Shown: in pieces, positions 10,801 to 21,098 of the stretch
Numbering within the stretch: position 1 is the first letter of the stretch
How the letters are laid out: every line of letters starts with the position of its first letter
Source: Anaeramoeba flamelloides
Lineage: Eukaryota; Metamonada; Anaeramoebidae
Direction of reading: 5' to 3'
DNA length: 64,000 nucleotides
Assembly (NCBI GenBank): GCA_027625915.1
Contig: JANTQA010000012.1
Span: 14,408,501 to 14,472,500 of the forward strand
Program-made: the position numbers and the translations under genes
The notes under the pieces: model-generated
What the model was told of the DNA's origin: nothing
The model's input: only the letters and a program-made list of their open reading frames with translations
Databases searched by the model: none

Positions 10801-13800
10801 CTATTGGAAACCCCAGGTTCGTTAACAAGAAACCTTTCCTGTCGAGGCGCACAGGAAAAGTTTTATAGTTTTTGGAAAAATGACAAATTTAGTAAAAAAA
10901 CTTAAAATATTAAGACATCACTTTTTGCACATGTAAAATCAAAGGGTTTTCTAAACAAAAAACAAAACTCTACAAAACCTAATAATGGATTTTTTATTTG
11001 AAATTGAAAAAAGTAAAATCATAGATTTCATTCTATTTTTTTAGACTCAAATTGTTTGTTATAATTTTTTTCAGAATTTAATTCACCCCTCACATTGACA
11101 TTTTTTTAGATAATCCTTAATTGAGAATATTTCATATAAAATCTCAACAAATAGAATAAATAGTGGTGTAAGTGATTAAGAATAAATCTAAATTTGATTA
11201 AAGCTGAATTATAATTTCTCAATGAAATTTAGATCAATTTAGTAAAAAATTTTAATTGTTTAAAGTTTTAAAAAAGTCGTTCATTTTCAAAATATAATAA
11301 AAAATCTTTTTAAGATACTAGTAAATTTTTAAAAATTAAATGAAATCTTGTCAAGGTGCTAAAAAAAAAATTTTGTAATTTGTGTTTTGACTGATGAAGT
11401 GGTAAAAAAATGTTGATCGAACTGAAAAACTTTTTCATTTTTGGGCTTCTGATTAGACTATAATTTTTTGGTGCTTCTAATGTATCTTCACAGACAGGTA
11501 CCTGTATTTTTTGTTTTGTGAAATAAATATGAAATTTTTATTTCAAGATTAATTCAATTTAAAAAAAAAAAAGATTGTTGTATTGGAAAAATGTTAAAAA
11601 AAAACAGGGAATCTATTATTAAAGTCATCCATAGAATCATTCCAATATATATATATATATATATATATATTTAAACGTCAACAATTAAATTACTTCAACA
11701 ATCTAAAAATTGAATTCCAATTCAATCGAGAATAACCAGTTCAAGGTTTTTTACCAAAATAAAACTGCTAAAATTACAATAAAAAAGTTTCAAATTCTCT
11801 AAAATTTAAAACAAATGTACTTATACTTCCGTGTTCTAATTAGTTTGGTCCAAGATTTGATACCATCTATTTTAATAATTGAGATTTTAAGTAAAAAAAG
11901 GTTCGACAGGGGCCAGTCCCAAAGTGTATTTTTTTTTAATAAGAGAAGGTTTTTTCAACAAAAAAGCACATTTTAAAAGTCAAATACCCATTACAAAAAA
12001 TTTTTGGTTACAAACAAGAGTTTTAAGTAATTATTTGTTGAAAAAATACTTTTTTTTTCAAAATACAGGATTTTTCACAAAAAACATAAAGAAAATAATA
12101 AAGTAAATAATAATATTATTTTTCTATAAAAAAATGAAAATTTTTAGTTTACACTCCAAAATTATTTTTCTCTTTAAGCTGAAGAAAATTCAAAGATCTT
12201 TACAAAATCTTTTAGAAATGATATTTTAGACAATAACATAAAGTTCTTTCGTTAACTCTAAGACAAATTTTTTACTCTTCTACTTTGATTGTAGTAGTAA
12301 TAATTAAGATAAATTTTGGAAATTGAAATAAAAATTTTTGAAAAATTATTAAATTTCAAATTTGGTCAAATTCTCATTTTTTTCTAAAAAGTTAATTCAA
12401 TTGAAATATATTGGTTGTAGGTATTTAAAAACCCCTTTACAGGTAGGTTAAGGTATGTTAGGGTAGGTTATAGTATGCTAGAGTGGGTTTGAGTGTGTTA
12501 GAGTAGGTTTGTGTGTTTGGATGATATGCTAGAATATTTTGGTAAGGATTTAAAAAAAAAATTATTAAGAGACCAATTAGACTTTTGCAACTTGTTTTCA
12601 GGGGAAAAAAATTTACACTTAATTTTGGTGGTTAAAATTGGATTTCGAAACAATTTTTTAAAAATATTTATTATTGATGATTTCAAATTTTTAGATTTTC
12701 TACACTTTAAGTAATAAAATACTACCAATCCCAAATAATCTTTTTGCTTTTTCCTCCCACAATTATCAAAAAAAAATTAAAAACCTTCATACTAATGATA
12801 ATAATCAATAAACTCTTCAAAAATATGAAAAATTTTCAATTTGACCAATTTTGAAATTTAATAATATACCCAAAATTTTCTTTTATTAATTGTAAAATAG
12901 CAGTATCATTAATAATATATTTTAATATTTTACCCTGTTTCCGTGAAAAACTGATCCCTTAATTAATAAATTCAAGTTGATAGAGAAAGAGCACCAATTT
13001 ATTTAAAAAGTGCTTGGTACTGAAAAACATTGAAAAAAGTTAAAAGGGAATTTTTTCCTAAAAAGGATCAAAAACTTTTTAGGCAAAGGTCCCGAAAGGA
13101 GTAATTTCAAAAAAGAAGAAACTTTGCTTTCTCAAAACACTAATGAGTCTTTTGAGTTTGAAGGTATAATTAAGTATTGCTTTTTTTTACTGAAAAGTTT
13201 GTAATTTGAAGCGGTGACTTGAAAAAAATTCGAAAATAAAAATAACAAAAAATCTCATAATTTTCCAAAAAAATGTTATTTTTGGAAAAAACTATCATAA
13301 ATTATTTTTTGATAGATTTTGTACTAGAGAGTTTTTAAATTTTAGTGACTCGTTATTTGTTTGTTTTTCGATCTGGTAATCTTGAAGAATTCAAAAAAAA
13401 AAAAAAAAAAAAAAATGAAAAGATTTTTTATAGAGAAGAAAAAGTGAAAAGTAAAGTGATTATGTCATCTAGAAAAAATGTACCAGACAAAAAAAAAGCT
13501 TTGAAACAATTTTGTTAATGAAACTTGTGATTAGTATTTCAAATATGAAGACAAAAGTGGAAGATATTTTGAACCATTGAAGAAAAAAACTAAATCAAAG
13601 ATTTTGTTTATGAACGAATAAAGAAATCCTTTTCAGGAAAAGAGTCGATACCAATCTTCGGTTCCCACTGTTTTTGTGTTCTTTAGTTCACAAGAAACAA
13701 AAGAGAAAAAAATACTCAAATGTGCTACATAACAACCACAAGCTAAAATTATGATTAGTAAGGCAATCAAAAATTTGGAAAATAGAAAAAAAACAACTAC

Positions 13801-14197
13801 AATTTGACTTTCTGTTTGCTAGTCTTTGATCTTGTAATTTTTAATTTTTGTTTTAACGGAGAAGAGTCTCAAGAGAAAAAAAAAAATTAAAAAAAAAAAA
13901 GAATGAAAAGAAAAAAAAGAATCAAACGTTCCACATTGCACATATCATAACAACAATACAGAGTGTTCGGAAATTTGACTGGAACATTAAGTGTCTAAAT
14001 TTTAATTGTTTATCTTTTGTAACTTTCTTAATCCAAATATTAGAAACTGGGCCAACCATTAATTGCCTTAAAAAAAAAGTCAAAAAAGCAAGGATGAAAA
14101 ATGTGATCAGATCTTTAGGACCATGTTCGTAGGTTCCGTTAGCCTGTTTATAGAAAAAAATTTTTTCGAAATAGGTACTTAAGGTTGCTAAATCCAT
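7894..14197 (-). CDS. Ceramide-synthase-like TLC-domain protein, two exons
   Basis: Exon 1 (14197-13928) starts at the first in-frame ATG (MDLATLSTYF...). It has a first membrane helix and ends ICAMWN at a GTTTGA donor. Exon 2 (8604-7894) follows an AATAG acceptor, and both sides are phase 0. The joined protein is about 326 aa, near the usual 350-400 aa. Exon 2 carries the TLC signature YLMYLHHFVTAVVVLTSYYY with the paired histidines (HH) needed for catalysis in Lag1-type ceramide synthases, then several more membrane helices. The second conserved motif, usually HD, reads FVNDMG, so its histidine is replaced by asparagine. The C-terminal tail is a K/N/E-rich cytosolic extension. Ceramide synthases N-acylate sphingoid bases in the ER; TLC proteins also include TRAM and CLN8 types, so activity is uncertain. 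The 5.3 kb gap appears to hold two other genes. Confidence 0.6.
10216..10518 (-). CDS. Candidate small protein gene inside the TLC intron
   Basis: The minus strand holds a 74-codon open stretch (10437-10216) with clear coding character: NQPTYDCLEIREIINFTLEL, then LFDPLSLKRLDAIFLNYFRK, ending at TGA 10218-10216. It has no ATG of its own, but follows an acceptor (TTTTAAG). Upstream an ATG at 10518 with two more codons (MSK) ends at a GTTTTT donor. The 72 nt intron joins in phase 0, giving a predicted 76 aa soluble helical protein. The nine-base first exon is the weak point. I do not recognise the family. Confidence 0.4.
11643..11671. repeat. TA dinucleotide microsatellite
   Basis: Uninterrupted alternating TA run of about 28 bases. 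Comparable but interrupted runs occur at 19114-19174 (where it abuts the end of a family-T element) and 38446-38463. Confidence 0.8.
12440..12519 (+). repeat. Degenerate G/T-rich 10 bp tandem repeat
   Basis: Eight successive ten-base units follow one another in register: 'aggtaggtta', 'aggtatgtta', 'gggtaggtta', 'tagtatgcta', 'gagtgggttt', 'gagtgtgtta', 'gagtaggttt' and a last diverged unit. The strand bias (G and T on the plus strand, almost no C) is striking in a genome this AT-rich. It lies immediately upstream of the start codon proposed for the plus-strand gene at 12526. A similar but irregular G/T-rich stretch is at 37470-37660. Confidence 0.65.
12526..13754 (+). CDS. Candidate six-exon gene, unknown function, within the TLC intron
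   Basis: Six plus-strand pieces join in consistent phase. Exon 1, 12526-12541 (ATG, MLEYF, donor GTAAGG). Exon 2, 12977-13009 (DRERAPIYLK). Exon 3, 13083-13163 (KGPERSNFKKEETLL...). Exon 4, 13346-13479 (TRYLFVFRSGNLEEF, then a lysine run). Exon 5, 13535-13605 (YFKYEDKSGRYFEPLK...). Exon 6, 13637-13754 (KRVDTNLRFPLFLCSLVHKK..., TGA). Introns run from 31 to about 435 nt, and acceptors include CTTTTTAG, AATTTTAG and CTTTTCAG. The predicted product is about 150 aa, basic, with no membrane helix. I do not recognise it. The central exons are convincing; exon 1 and the true start are least certain. It runs toward the first exon of the TLC gene on the other strand, ending 174 bases away. Confidence 0.4.
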
Positions 14198-16363
14198 TTT
14201 TGGTGAGATACTTGTTTGAATAAAAACAAAAAAAATGTTTTTAGTAGTGAAATAAAACCCATTTTCCAATCATCTTCAATAACAGTTTACCCTCCCTAAA
14301 ATTAACTTGTGTTTTTAATATTTTGTCTCTGAACTTTGTTATTTCTGAATCTACCTGTTAAGTTTGATAATTTTAATAGTCTAATTATTTGAAGTCGACT
14401 TGAAAATTATTTAACCGGGTATTTTTGGAAGGATAATAAAATTAGAAAAGCTTCAATGGATTCAAAGAAAGACTAAATATCTGAAACTTTATCAAATGTT
14501 TGTAAGGAAGATCTAAAATAGTTTTAAGGGTCTAGTCATTTACCCTGGATTTATTTCATACCCAAGTGACTTGCTTGATACTAAGTAAGGATATTGTGAA
14601 ATTTTCCTTATATCGATTGAAAAAATTTTAAGAACAGAAAACAAATTCTCAGAAAGCTCAATCCCATTTATGAGATAAAACTAATCTTTGAGTATACCAA
14701 AGCTAAAAATTCCAATAAATATAAAAAATGAGCACCAATCTCAATAACAAAAATCAAACCAAAAATAAATCACAAGATCTTAAAGGCAAAAAATGCAGTT
14801 AACAAAAAAATAGTTTGAATTATTGGTAATTCTAAAAAATTCAAAAATTTAAAAAAAAAAATGTTTCCTGTTTCTTTTTTTGAAATTTCCCAAATGGTTA
14901 AATTTCTTTAATTTATAACATATTGGTTTTTCTTAAAGCACAAAATCAATTTAATTAAATTTAATCTCTTTTGGGCCAGTTTTTTTGACAATAAATTATC
15001 ACTGTAAGGATTGTTAGTATTCTCAACAATAAAAATAACTTATTTGAAAACTGAAAAAAAAAAATATTAGAGATCTCAAAAAATGCCTATTACCTACACC
15101 ACAAAATATACATATCTTTTTTAGGAATTAGGATTCATATAAATTTAAATTTGAAACAAAGAGTGTCACTCTTTGTCTTTTTTTTTCGAAAATTTACCTA
15201 GTTTTTAATTGGTGATTTTTTGAGATCGATCGTACTTCACATGTTGGTTGGATTTTTTTCTATTGTTAATAGACACTGATAAAAAAGTGTTAAAAATTTT
15301 TTTTTAATCAATTTCAAAAATTATTTTTTCCGTAGGGTTCTGCCCTTAAATAAAATTATTGACTAAGAAGAATTACCAAATTCATTCAAAAATTCTTTTG
15401 TTCAATTTTTAATAATTTTTTGAATTTTTTAGGTGGTACATAAATTGTTACTAACATTATCTCGATTTTGGATAAAATTTTATATTTTTTTTTGGGAATT
15501 TATGCTCCTATTATTCAATTAATAAATGAAAATTCTCATTTCAAGTTTAGAAAATAGTAGAATTATTCAATCTTGAAAAAATTTTAAATATCTCTAAAAT
15601 TTTATAAGAAAACAATATTATTCTGAGAATTGCTTTAGGGGATAGTAACCAAAAAAGAATCTGGAGTAAATGTAAGTTTAAATTCAAAAAATAAAAATAA
15701 AAATACTTCATCTTGTATTGAAAAAAGAAGTAAACATGTGATTGCTATAAGGCAAAAATGACTAATAATCCCCTTTGAATAATGTATTATAACTTTTTAA
15801 AGTTGATCAATTTTTTCCATCTTTTTAAAAGTTTTAAATCTCAATGTATTTTTAAATTCTTTCAATTAAAAATATTTTCTTTACATATGAATAAAATATT
15901 ATTGTATATGAATAGACGTAAAAGAAATACACCTCGAAAATAAGAATACTAAGTTTTTAAATAATTCTTCAAAAAGCACAACTCATTGCCAAAAAATAAA
16001 AAATATTTTAAACCACAAAAATATAATTCTTTTATTCAAAAAACAGTTTGAATCATTTTTTTCTCAAAGTTTTAACAAAACAATTGATAAAAACAATAAA
16101 ATAAAAAAAATAAAATAAAAATTTTTCCAAAATAACTTTTTTAAACCCGTAATTTACAACATAACCTAAATAAATACATTTTAATAATATTATTTTTACT
16201 CAATAATTAATAAAACAGTCTTAATTATTTTGATGATTTGTAATAATTTGAAAAAAAAAGGAAAAAAAAGTATTAAGAGGTTATATTTTTATTTTTTAAT
16301 TTTTTATATATTTTCAAACAAATAAAAATTAGAAGATTTTCTTTATTTTCCTTGATATTCTTA

Positions 16364-16561
16364 CAGTCAGTTTCACTTTTAAGGCACAAACTTTCAAATA
16401 AATTTAAGGCACAAAAAAAAATCTCAAATTAAAGCACAAAATTCAAATTCTAGTAAAATAAATTGTAAAAAATAAAATTCAAAATTTTGTGCCTTAATTT
16501 GAGATTTTGGTTGTGCCTTAAATTTCGTTGAAAGTTTGTGCCTTAAAAGTGAAACTGACTG
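16364..16561. mobile_element. 198 bp palindromic MITE (family G), copy 1
   Basis: Starts 'cagtcagtttcactttta' and ends with its exact inverse 'taaaagtgaaactgactg'; both ends abut TA (16362-16363 and 16562-16563). The TIRs continue for most of the length, with the repeated word 'aaggcaca'/'tgtgcctt' three times per arm. The TA duplication and CAGT... termini are typical of Tc1/mariner-superfamily non-autonomous elements (inference from family knowledge). Other copies: 17130-17325, 43774-43966, 58744-58936 and 59588-60075. Confidence 0.85.
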
Positions 16562-16995
16562 TATTTTGAAATACTTTTTTTCTATGAATTGTGTAAGCTG
16601 GAAGTATTTTCTATCTTTTTTCACTTTTAGATTCTAAAAAAAACTACCAATCGAGAATCTTGGTTATTATTTTTTTCGTTGTTCCTACATAAAATTAAGA
16701 ATATTCTGATATAAAGTAATTACTTTGGTTATTAGTATATCAGCAAAGGAAACTGAATATTTCCTTTTTTTTTTTTCATAAAAAACAATATATGGGATCA
16801 TAATAGTACAACACTTCTTTTACAACCAAATTATTTCACATGATTAATTATCCCAGAATTTCTTTCAATCAAATTTCATTTTTCATTCCTTAATATTTTT
16901 TATCGGGTATAAAAATCTTGAACCAGATTCTTTTTTAATAGTAAGTTCAATTAATAACTATGTAATTGGGAGATAAAGTAAAATTATCAAAAAAT

Positions 16996-17563
16996 TCAAC
17001 ACAGTTTTTAATTGGGTGCCTTACTGAAAATGAAAAATAAGATTTCTAAACAATGAATAAAAATAAATGATTAAAATTAAATTTTAGAATTCAAAATAAT
17101 AGCATTTTTTCTAATAATCTCTTTTAATACAATCAGTTCCATCTTTAATAAACAAACTTTCAATAAAAATTAAGGCGAAAAAAAATTAGAAATTTAAGAT
17201 ACATTTATTGGTATTTTTTTTTTTTCGTTTATTTTTCTAAAATTCTTATTCTGTGCCTTTATTGGGACTATTTTTTGTTCCTTAATTTTCGTTCAAAGTT
17301 TGTACCTTAAAAGTGGAAATGATTGTAATGTGTATTAAATTTGAATTATCTTTCATTTTAAATTTGTTAAAAAAAATGACTGTTTTTAGGAATTCCCAAG
17401 CCACTTATTAGATGTTGAGAATAAAAGGAATTTAAATTATTTTTCTTCAATTGATTGAAAATAATAATATGAAAAAATGTTTAAACTTTATTTGTTAATT
17501 CTAATAATTGATTTTACTTTTTATTTTCAGTAATGTTTCAGATTAAAAAAAATGTTTTGGTTT
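16996..17563. repeat. Fold-back element (family F) interrupted by a MITE
   Basis: Left end 'acagtttttaattgg' followed by 'ccttactgaaaat'; right end is the approximate inverse ('attttcagtaat', then 'gattaaaaaaaatg'). The same termini bound 19778-20366 and 54014-54702. A family-G MITE (17130-17325) sits inside, so this copy was already present when the MITE arrived. Arms here are diverged. Confidence 0.5.
17130..17325. mobile_element. Family-G MITE, copy 2 (diverged)
   Basis: TA-flanked (17128-17129 and 17326-17327). Ends 'caatcagttccatc...' and '...ggaaatgattg' are recognisable but substituted versions of the family-G TIR; several 'aaggcaca' words are degraded. It is the most diverged copy in the window and lies inside a family-F fold-back. 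Confidence 0.75.
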
Positions 17564-17564
17564 T

Positions 17565-18200
17565 TCATTGTTTCACTTTTTTTACCAAACAGTGATATAC
17601 TTTTTCTAATTCACCACTAGTTCTATTATTACTTTCAGGATTTTTTGTAACAATCAATTCATTTTTTCTTATAATCCTGAAAAAAAAATTTTTAGATCAA
17701 TTTTTAATATTTCCTGGAAAATTTTCAAAATAGAATTATTATTTATTGTTATTGAAAAAAATGGGTAATAAAAGAATATTTTATAACAATAAAAAAAAAG
17801 AGAAATAGAAAAAAAATAGGTGTTGATATAAAAAATAATTATATGGCTTACATGGCCAAATTCAAAGTGTAAACATTATTGTTAATCTTTCGTAAAGTTA
17901 AAGCTGGTGGTAAACACTATAGTTGGATTACCAATAATAAATAAAAATCCAACAATCTTTGGTTAATAATTGGTATTGTGTAACTCTAAAGAGTCGAAAG
18001 TAGATAACCAAAATTATATTTTTTTTACTAATTTAAATATTTTTTCTTGTGCATTTTTTAATATTTGTTTTTCTTGTTTTACTCGGGCTTTGTAACGATT
18101 AGAAATATGATGAAAAATTTCCTATATAAACAATAAATTTGACAATTTCGATTTATTATAAATTATTTTTTGATTTGGAAACCATGTTGAAGAGAGGCAT
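17565..18200 (-). CDS. Small five-exon gene, unknown function
   Basis: Five minus-strand pieces join without a phase conflict: 18200-18183 (ATG, MPLFNM), 18121-18029 (EIFHHISNRYKARVKQEKQI...), 17985-17932 (SYTIPIINQRLLDFYLLL), 17916-17852 (CLPPALTLRKINNNVYTLNL...) and 17676-17565 (IIRKNELIVTKNPES..., ending VKKVKQ, TGA). The introns are 61, 43, 15 and 175 nt, all GT-AG. The predicted product is about 113 aa: an N-terminal basic helix, a short hydrophobic stretch around IINQRLLDFYLLLC, and a charged C-terminus. I do not recognise the family. Upstream AG-bounded pieces at 18230-18413 (e.g. IFKILIKSPKDTELN) may be further exons of a longer gene, but their phase does not match. The 15 nt intron is the least secure element. 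Confidence 0.45.
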
Positions 18201-18451
18201 GGTATAACCACCCTGGAAAAACAATTAGTATTCTTTTTCTTTCATTCAAGTAGTGCCTAGTTCTATTCTTTTTTAACAAATGGTTTTCTTTTTTTTTGAA
18301 TTCAATTCGGTGTCTTTGGGTGATTTAATTAGAATTTTAAATATCTGGTTTTCAGAATTGTTCGTTTTTAAAAGTTAGAACTTCCCTTTTCCAACCCCGA
18401 GTATGGCACATCTGAAAAAAAAGGTTACTTTTAACTTTTTGATTATATATA

Positions 18452-19113
18452 AACTATTTTTCATAAATTTTGACTCGCTTTATAATGTTAATGGGAGTTG
18501 TTTTGAGGGTTTATACCAGTATTCTTAACAAAAAATATTTTCAGATTTTTGGATCAGAATCATTTTTTCTAATTTTTCAAATGTTAGTTTTGCTTTTTCA
18601 AATTTTTTTTTTCTTTTGTTTTTCTTTTGTTTTTCTTTTGTTTTTCTTTTTCTTTGTTTTTGAAAAATTTTTCTTTTTTTTTTTTTTTTTTTTCTTTTTT
18701 TTTCTTTTTGAAAAATTTTTATTTTTATTTTCTTTTTTTTTTTTTTTTCAAAAGATCATGTGGAAAAAAAAAGAGATCTTCGAAAAGACAAATAATCACT
18801 ATGAAAATTGAGAATGTAATGTCTTTGAAAATGGGTTTAATTATTCATAAAAAAATTGTTGTTCAACTTTTTTTCAGTGAAAGTTCATTAATAAAAAATG
18901 GGTAATGCTCATTTCAAAAATTGTGACTCACTTTTTTTTAGTTTTTGGTTTTATTTTTTTTAATTTTTAATATATCAGGCTTTTATAGATTTAAAATGAC
19001 TTAAAAGTGAATTACAAATCATATTTAGTTGTTAATTGTTCTTGAATACTAAAGGATAATTTTTTTTTTTCAATTTATTATTTCAGGTGAGTCACAATTT
19101 TTGAAAAAGAGTT
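18452..19113 (+). repeat. Family-T TIR element, copy B
   Basis: 662 bp copy with TA-flanked ends ('aactatttttcataaatttt' and '...tttttgaaaaagagtt'). It has an expanded pyrimidine tract (18600-18750) relative to copy A. The two overlapping ORFs of 92-113 codons that cover it are poly-F/poly-K translations of this tract and are not genes. Confidence 0.75.
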
Positions 19114-19139
19114 TATATATATATCTATATATATCTATA

Positions 19140-19177
<38 letters not shown>

Positions 19178-19421
19178 ATATAATATAATTCTCAAATAAA
19201 GATATTTTACAACCCACCATACTTGTTAGTTGTTTTTAATTAAGATTTTCAGTGTTGGGTATTTTTTTTTTTTGAGATCTAGAGATCTATGTTTTTTATT
19301 TTTTTTTCTTTGAAATTGGGATTTTGTTTCTAGACATTTTTATCCTTTAAGCAATGAATATGACAGTAATTACTAATAATGAGATATATTTATAGATAAA
19401 TGTGTTGTGGTATACAATTAA

Positions 19422-19647
19422 TTCCACCCATTCTTTCTTGATCACAATTCTGGAATCAAATTTGTCTTGTTATGTTACGATACCAAAGATAAAAAGATCG
19501 AAATGTTACTCGGCCACCAATTCAAAGCTGTTTAGACTTTGTTTATTTAGATATTGAAAGGTACTAGAGGGTACTTGAGTAAATATTTCAAATTTGGTTT
19601 TGGGAATTAACTTGTTTTTTTTAGTTCTGTGAAGCCAACCGAAATCA
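19422..19647 (+). CDS. Candidate two exons of an unplaced gene
   Basis: A GC-richer open stretch (19422-19529) reads HPFFLDHNSGIKFVLLCYDT then KDKKIEMLLGHQFKA and ends at a GTTTAG donor. The next acceptor (TTTTTTTTAG, 19624) leads in phase 0 into FCEANRN and a GTAATT donor at 19648. Codon use (GAT CAC AAT, CTC GGC CAC) clearly stands out from the flanks. There is no AG acceptor in front of the first piece, so its 5' end is unexplained, and downstream exons were not found. It might be a broken gene. Confidence 0.35.
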
Positions 19648-19777
19648 GTAATTAAAAGATTTTGTATATTTTTTGAAGTTAACAAAACAAAACTTTCAGA
19701 ATTAACATAATTTAAAAAAAAATTACTTGATAAAAAAGAATAAACAAATAGATTAAAAAGTTATAACAGTGAAAAAA

Positions 19778-20366
19778 GGTCAAACCTCGTTTTTAATTGG
19801 GGAATTTAATACAACCTGAAAATTCAAAGTAATATCAATTAATAAAAGAAAAAAAAAACAATGATCAACGGCCAATGGTCAGTCTAAATATAATAAAAGA
19901 GTTTTCTAATAATATATTTTGGTAAGGTTTTTTACTACGATTGATTAATGTAATAAAAAATTGTCGAAAAATTTGACTATTTTTGAGATCTCCAAAACTA
20001 CTCTTATTTTTCTATATTCAAGTTGCATTTAAATTGTTTTTGTTGATTCTTTTGAAAATAATAAACAATATTTAAAATAATTGGCCTATCTAAAATCAAA
20101 TTTTGAATAGAAATATTTTTATAAATTAAAATTATCGATGATAATAAAAAAATTACTATTTAAATATTCGGTTATATTCACTAGAAATATTTATTTTTCA
20201 TCTAAATATAAAATAAATAAAAAAAATAAAAAGTTGGGATAGTTATTATGAAATTTGGTTTATAATGAATTATCATTTGAAATTACTTTTAATAATTTAT
20301 GAATTGATTTTACTTTGAATTTCCTGGTTTTATTAAGGTTACGGATTAAAAATCGTGTTTGTTGTT
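19778..20366. repeat. Family-F fold-back element
   Basis: Left end 'caaacctcgtttttaattgg' through 'aaattcaaagtaat'; right end is the inverse ('actttgaatttcctgg' ... 'aaaaatcgtgtttg'). Arms of about 75 bp are clear. The interior shares 'gagatctccaaaa' with 1.6 kb and 54.2-54.5 kb. No coding capacity. Confidence 0.6.
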
Positions 20367-21098
20367 TTATATATATTTAACTTTATCTCCAGAAGGTTAA
20401 ATCTAAAATAAATAATAATAATAAAAAGCAAAAAATAAAATCAGTTTTTTACTATTTTAAACCTCAAAACCAAAAATTTTTCGAAAAGAATACTTTAAAT
20501 TTTGGATCCTACTCCAAATAAAATTCAAAAATATTAACTAAAAAAATCACTTACAATATTTTGAAAATTAAAAAAACTTTGAAATCTGCGAATTTCAACT
20601 TCATTTTAAAATATATTAAACCATGGGGCAATAGTAGAAATGTGTTGGATAATAAAAAAGAAAGTAAGAGAATAGGAGGGTTAAAAAAAAGTATTTTAAA
20701 TATTGACTTGTTTTGAACAAAAATTTGTAAACGTTATTGTTGTTATATTTTTTTTTAAAAATTTTTCAATTCGTTCGGTTTTTGAACAGATCTCATTTTT
20801 TGAAGTTTCCTTGTCCAAAATAAACGAGTGAAAAATATAACTAATTTTATATTTTCATGGTTTTTCCTATAGTTGAGATAGATCGATTACTGAATATTTT
20901 TTACTTTGAAATTGAAACCAGTTAAATATAAAAAAGTACAAGATTTTTTGAAAGCAAACCCTCTCTGTGAATCAGACACTAATTATTTTGAGACTTAAAC
21001 AACCTATTATTTGTATTTAAAAAAATTAACTTTTATACAAAAAAAATTTAGTCTTAAAAAGACCTTTAATTTAACTTTTTAAAAAAAAACAATAGGGC

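Larger units (their letters stand above)
8605..13927 (-). other. 5.3 kb intron of the TLC gene, with embedded candidates
   Basis: If the two TLC exons belong together, this is their intron (GTTTGA donor, AATAG acceptor). It contains a small minus-strand gene (10216-10518), a plus-strand multi-exon gene (12526-13754), a decamer repeat (12440-12519), a TA microsatellite and a diverged partial family-T sequence (about 10015-10150). A further open patch on the minus strand near 9297-9395 (TCFVRSKYLFRTIDIM) may be an exon. The stem-forming word 'tttcctgt...acaggaaa' lies at about 10836-10857. Other parts are featureless AT-rich DNA. Confidence 0.45.
14198..17564. other. Repeat-rich intergenic region
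   Basis: A segment at about 14525-14620 is similar to 55835-55935 in the same orientation (shared words 'agtcat' and 'gtgaaatt' around 'ctactcaag/tacccaagt'), suggesting an old repeat. 15639-15671 is a tidy exon-like unit (acceptor CTTTAG, GIVTKKESGVN, donor GTAAGT), and 15432-15521 is a further open plus-strand patch; neither could be placed in a gene. TIR elements occupy 16364-16561 and 16996-17563. The rest is AT-rich with no visible feature. Confidence 0.45.
18201..21098. other. Intergenic, mostly repeats
   Basis: Besides the family-T copy, the exon candidates at 19.4-19.6 kb, the family-F fold-back and the TA-rich microsatellite at 19114-19174, the stretch 20370-21098 is AT-rich and shows no gene or structure that I can support. 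Confidence 0.4.

Noticed and set aside
10670-10860. Possible tRNA or hairpin RNA around 'ggttcgttaac' and 'ctgtcgaggcgcacag'
   Set aside because: No A-box at a proper distance and no cloverleaf pairing; only an isolated 8 bp stem remains.
15421-15560. Plus-strand words resembling a LINE endonuclease motif (GIYAP)
   Set aside because: A single five-residue match in AT-rich DNA with no flanking conserved residues; the competing frame is open through a different peptide, so no call.
18470-18905. Two overlapping plus ORFs (113 and 92 codons) with long phenylalanine runs
   Set aside because: They translate the pyrimidine tract of a family-T element; the frame is not kept in the other copies.
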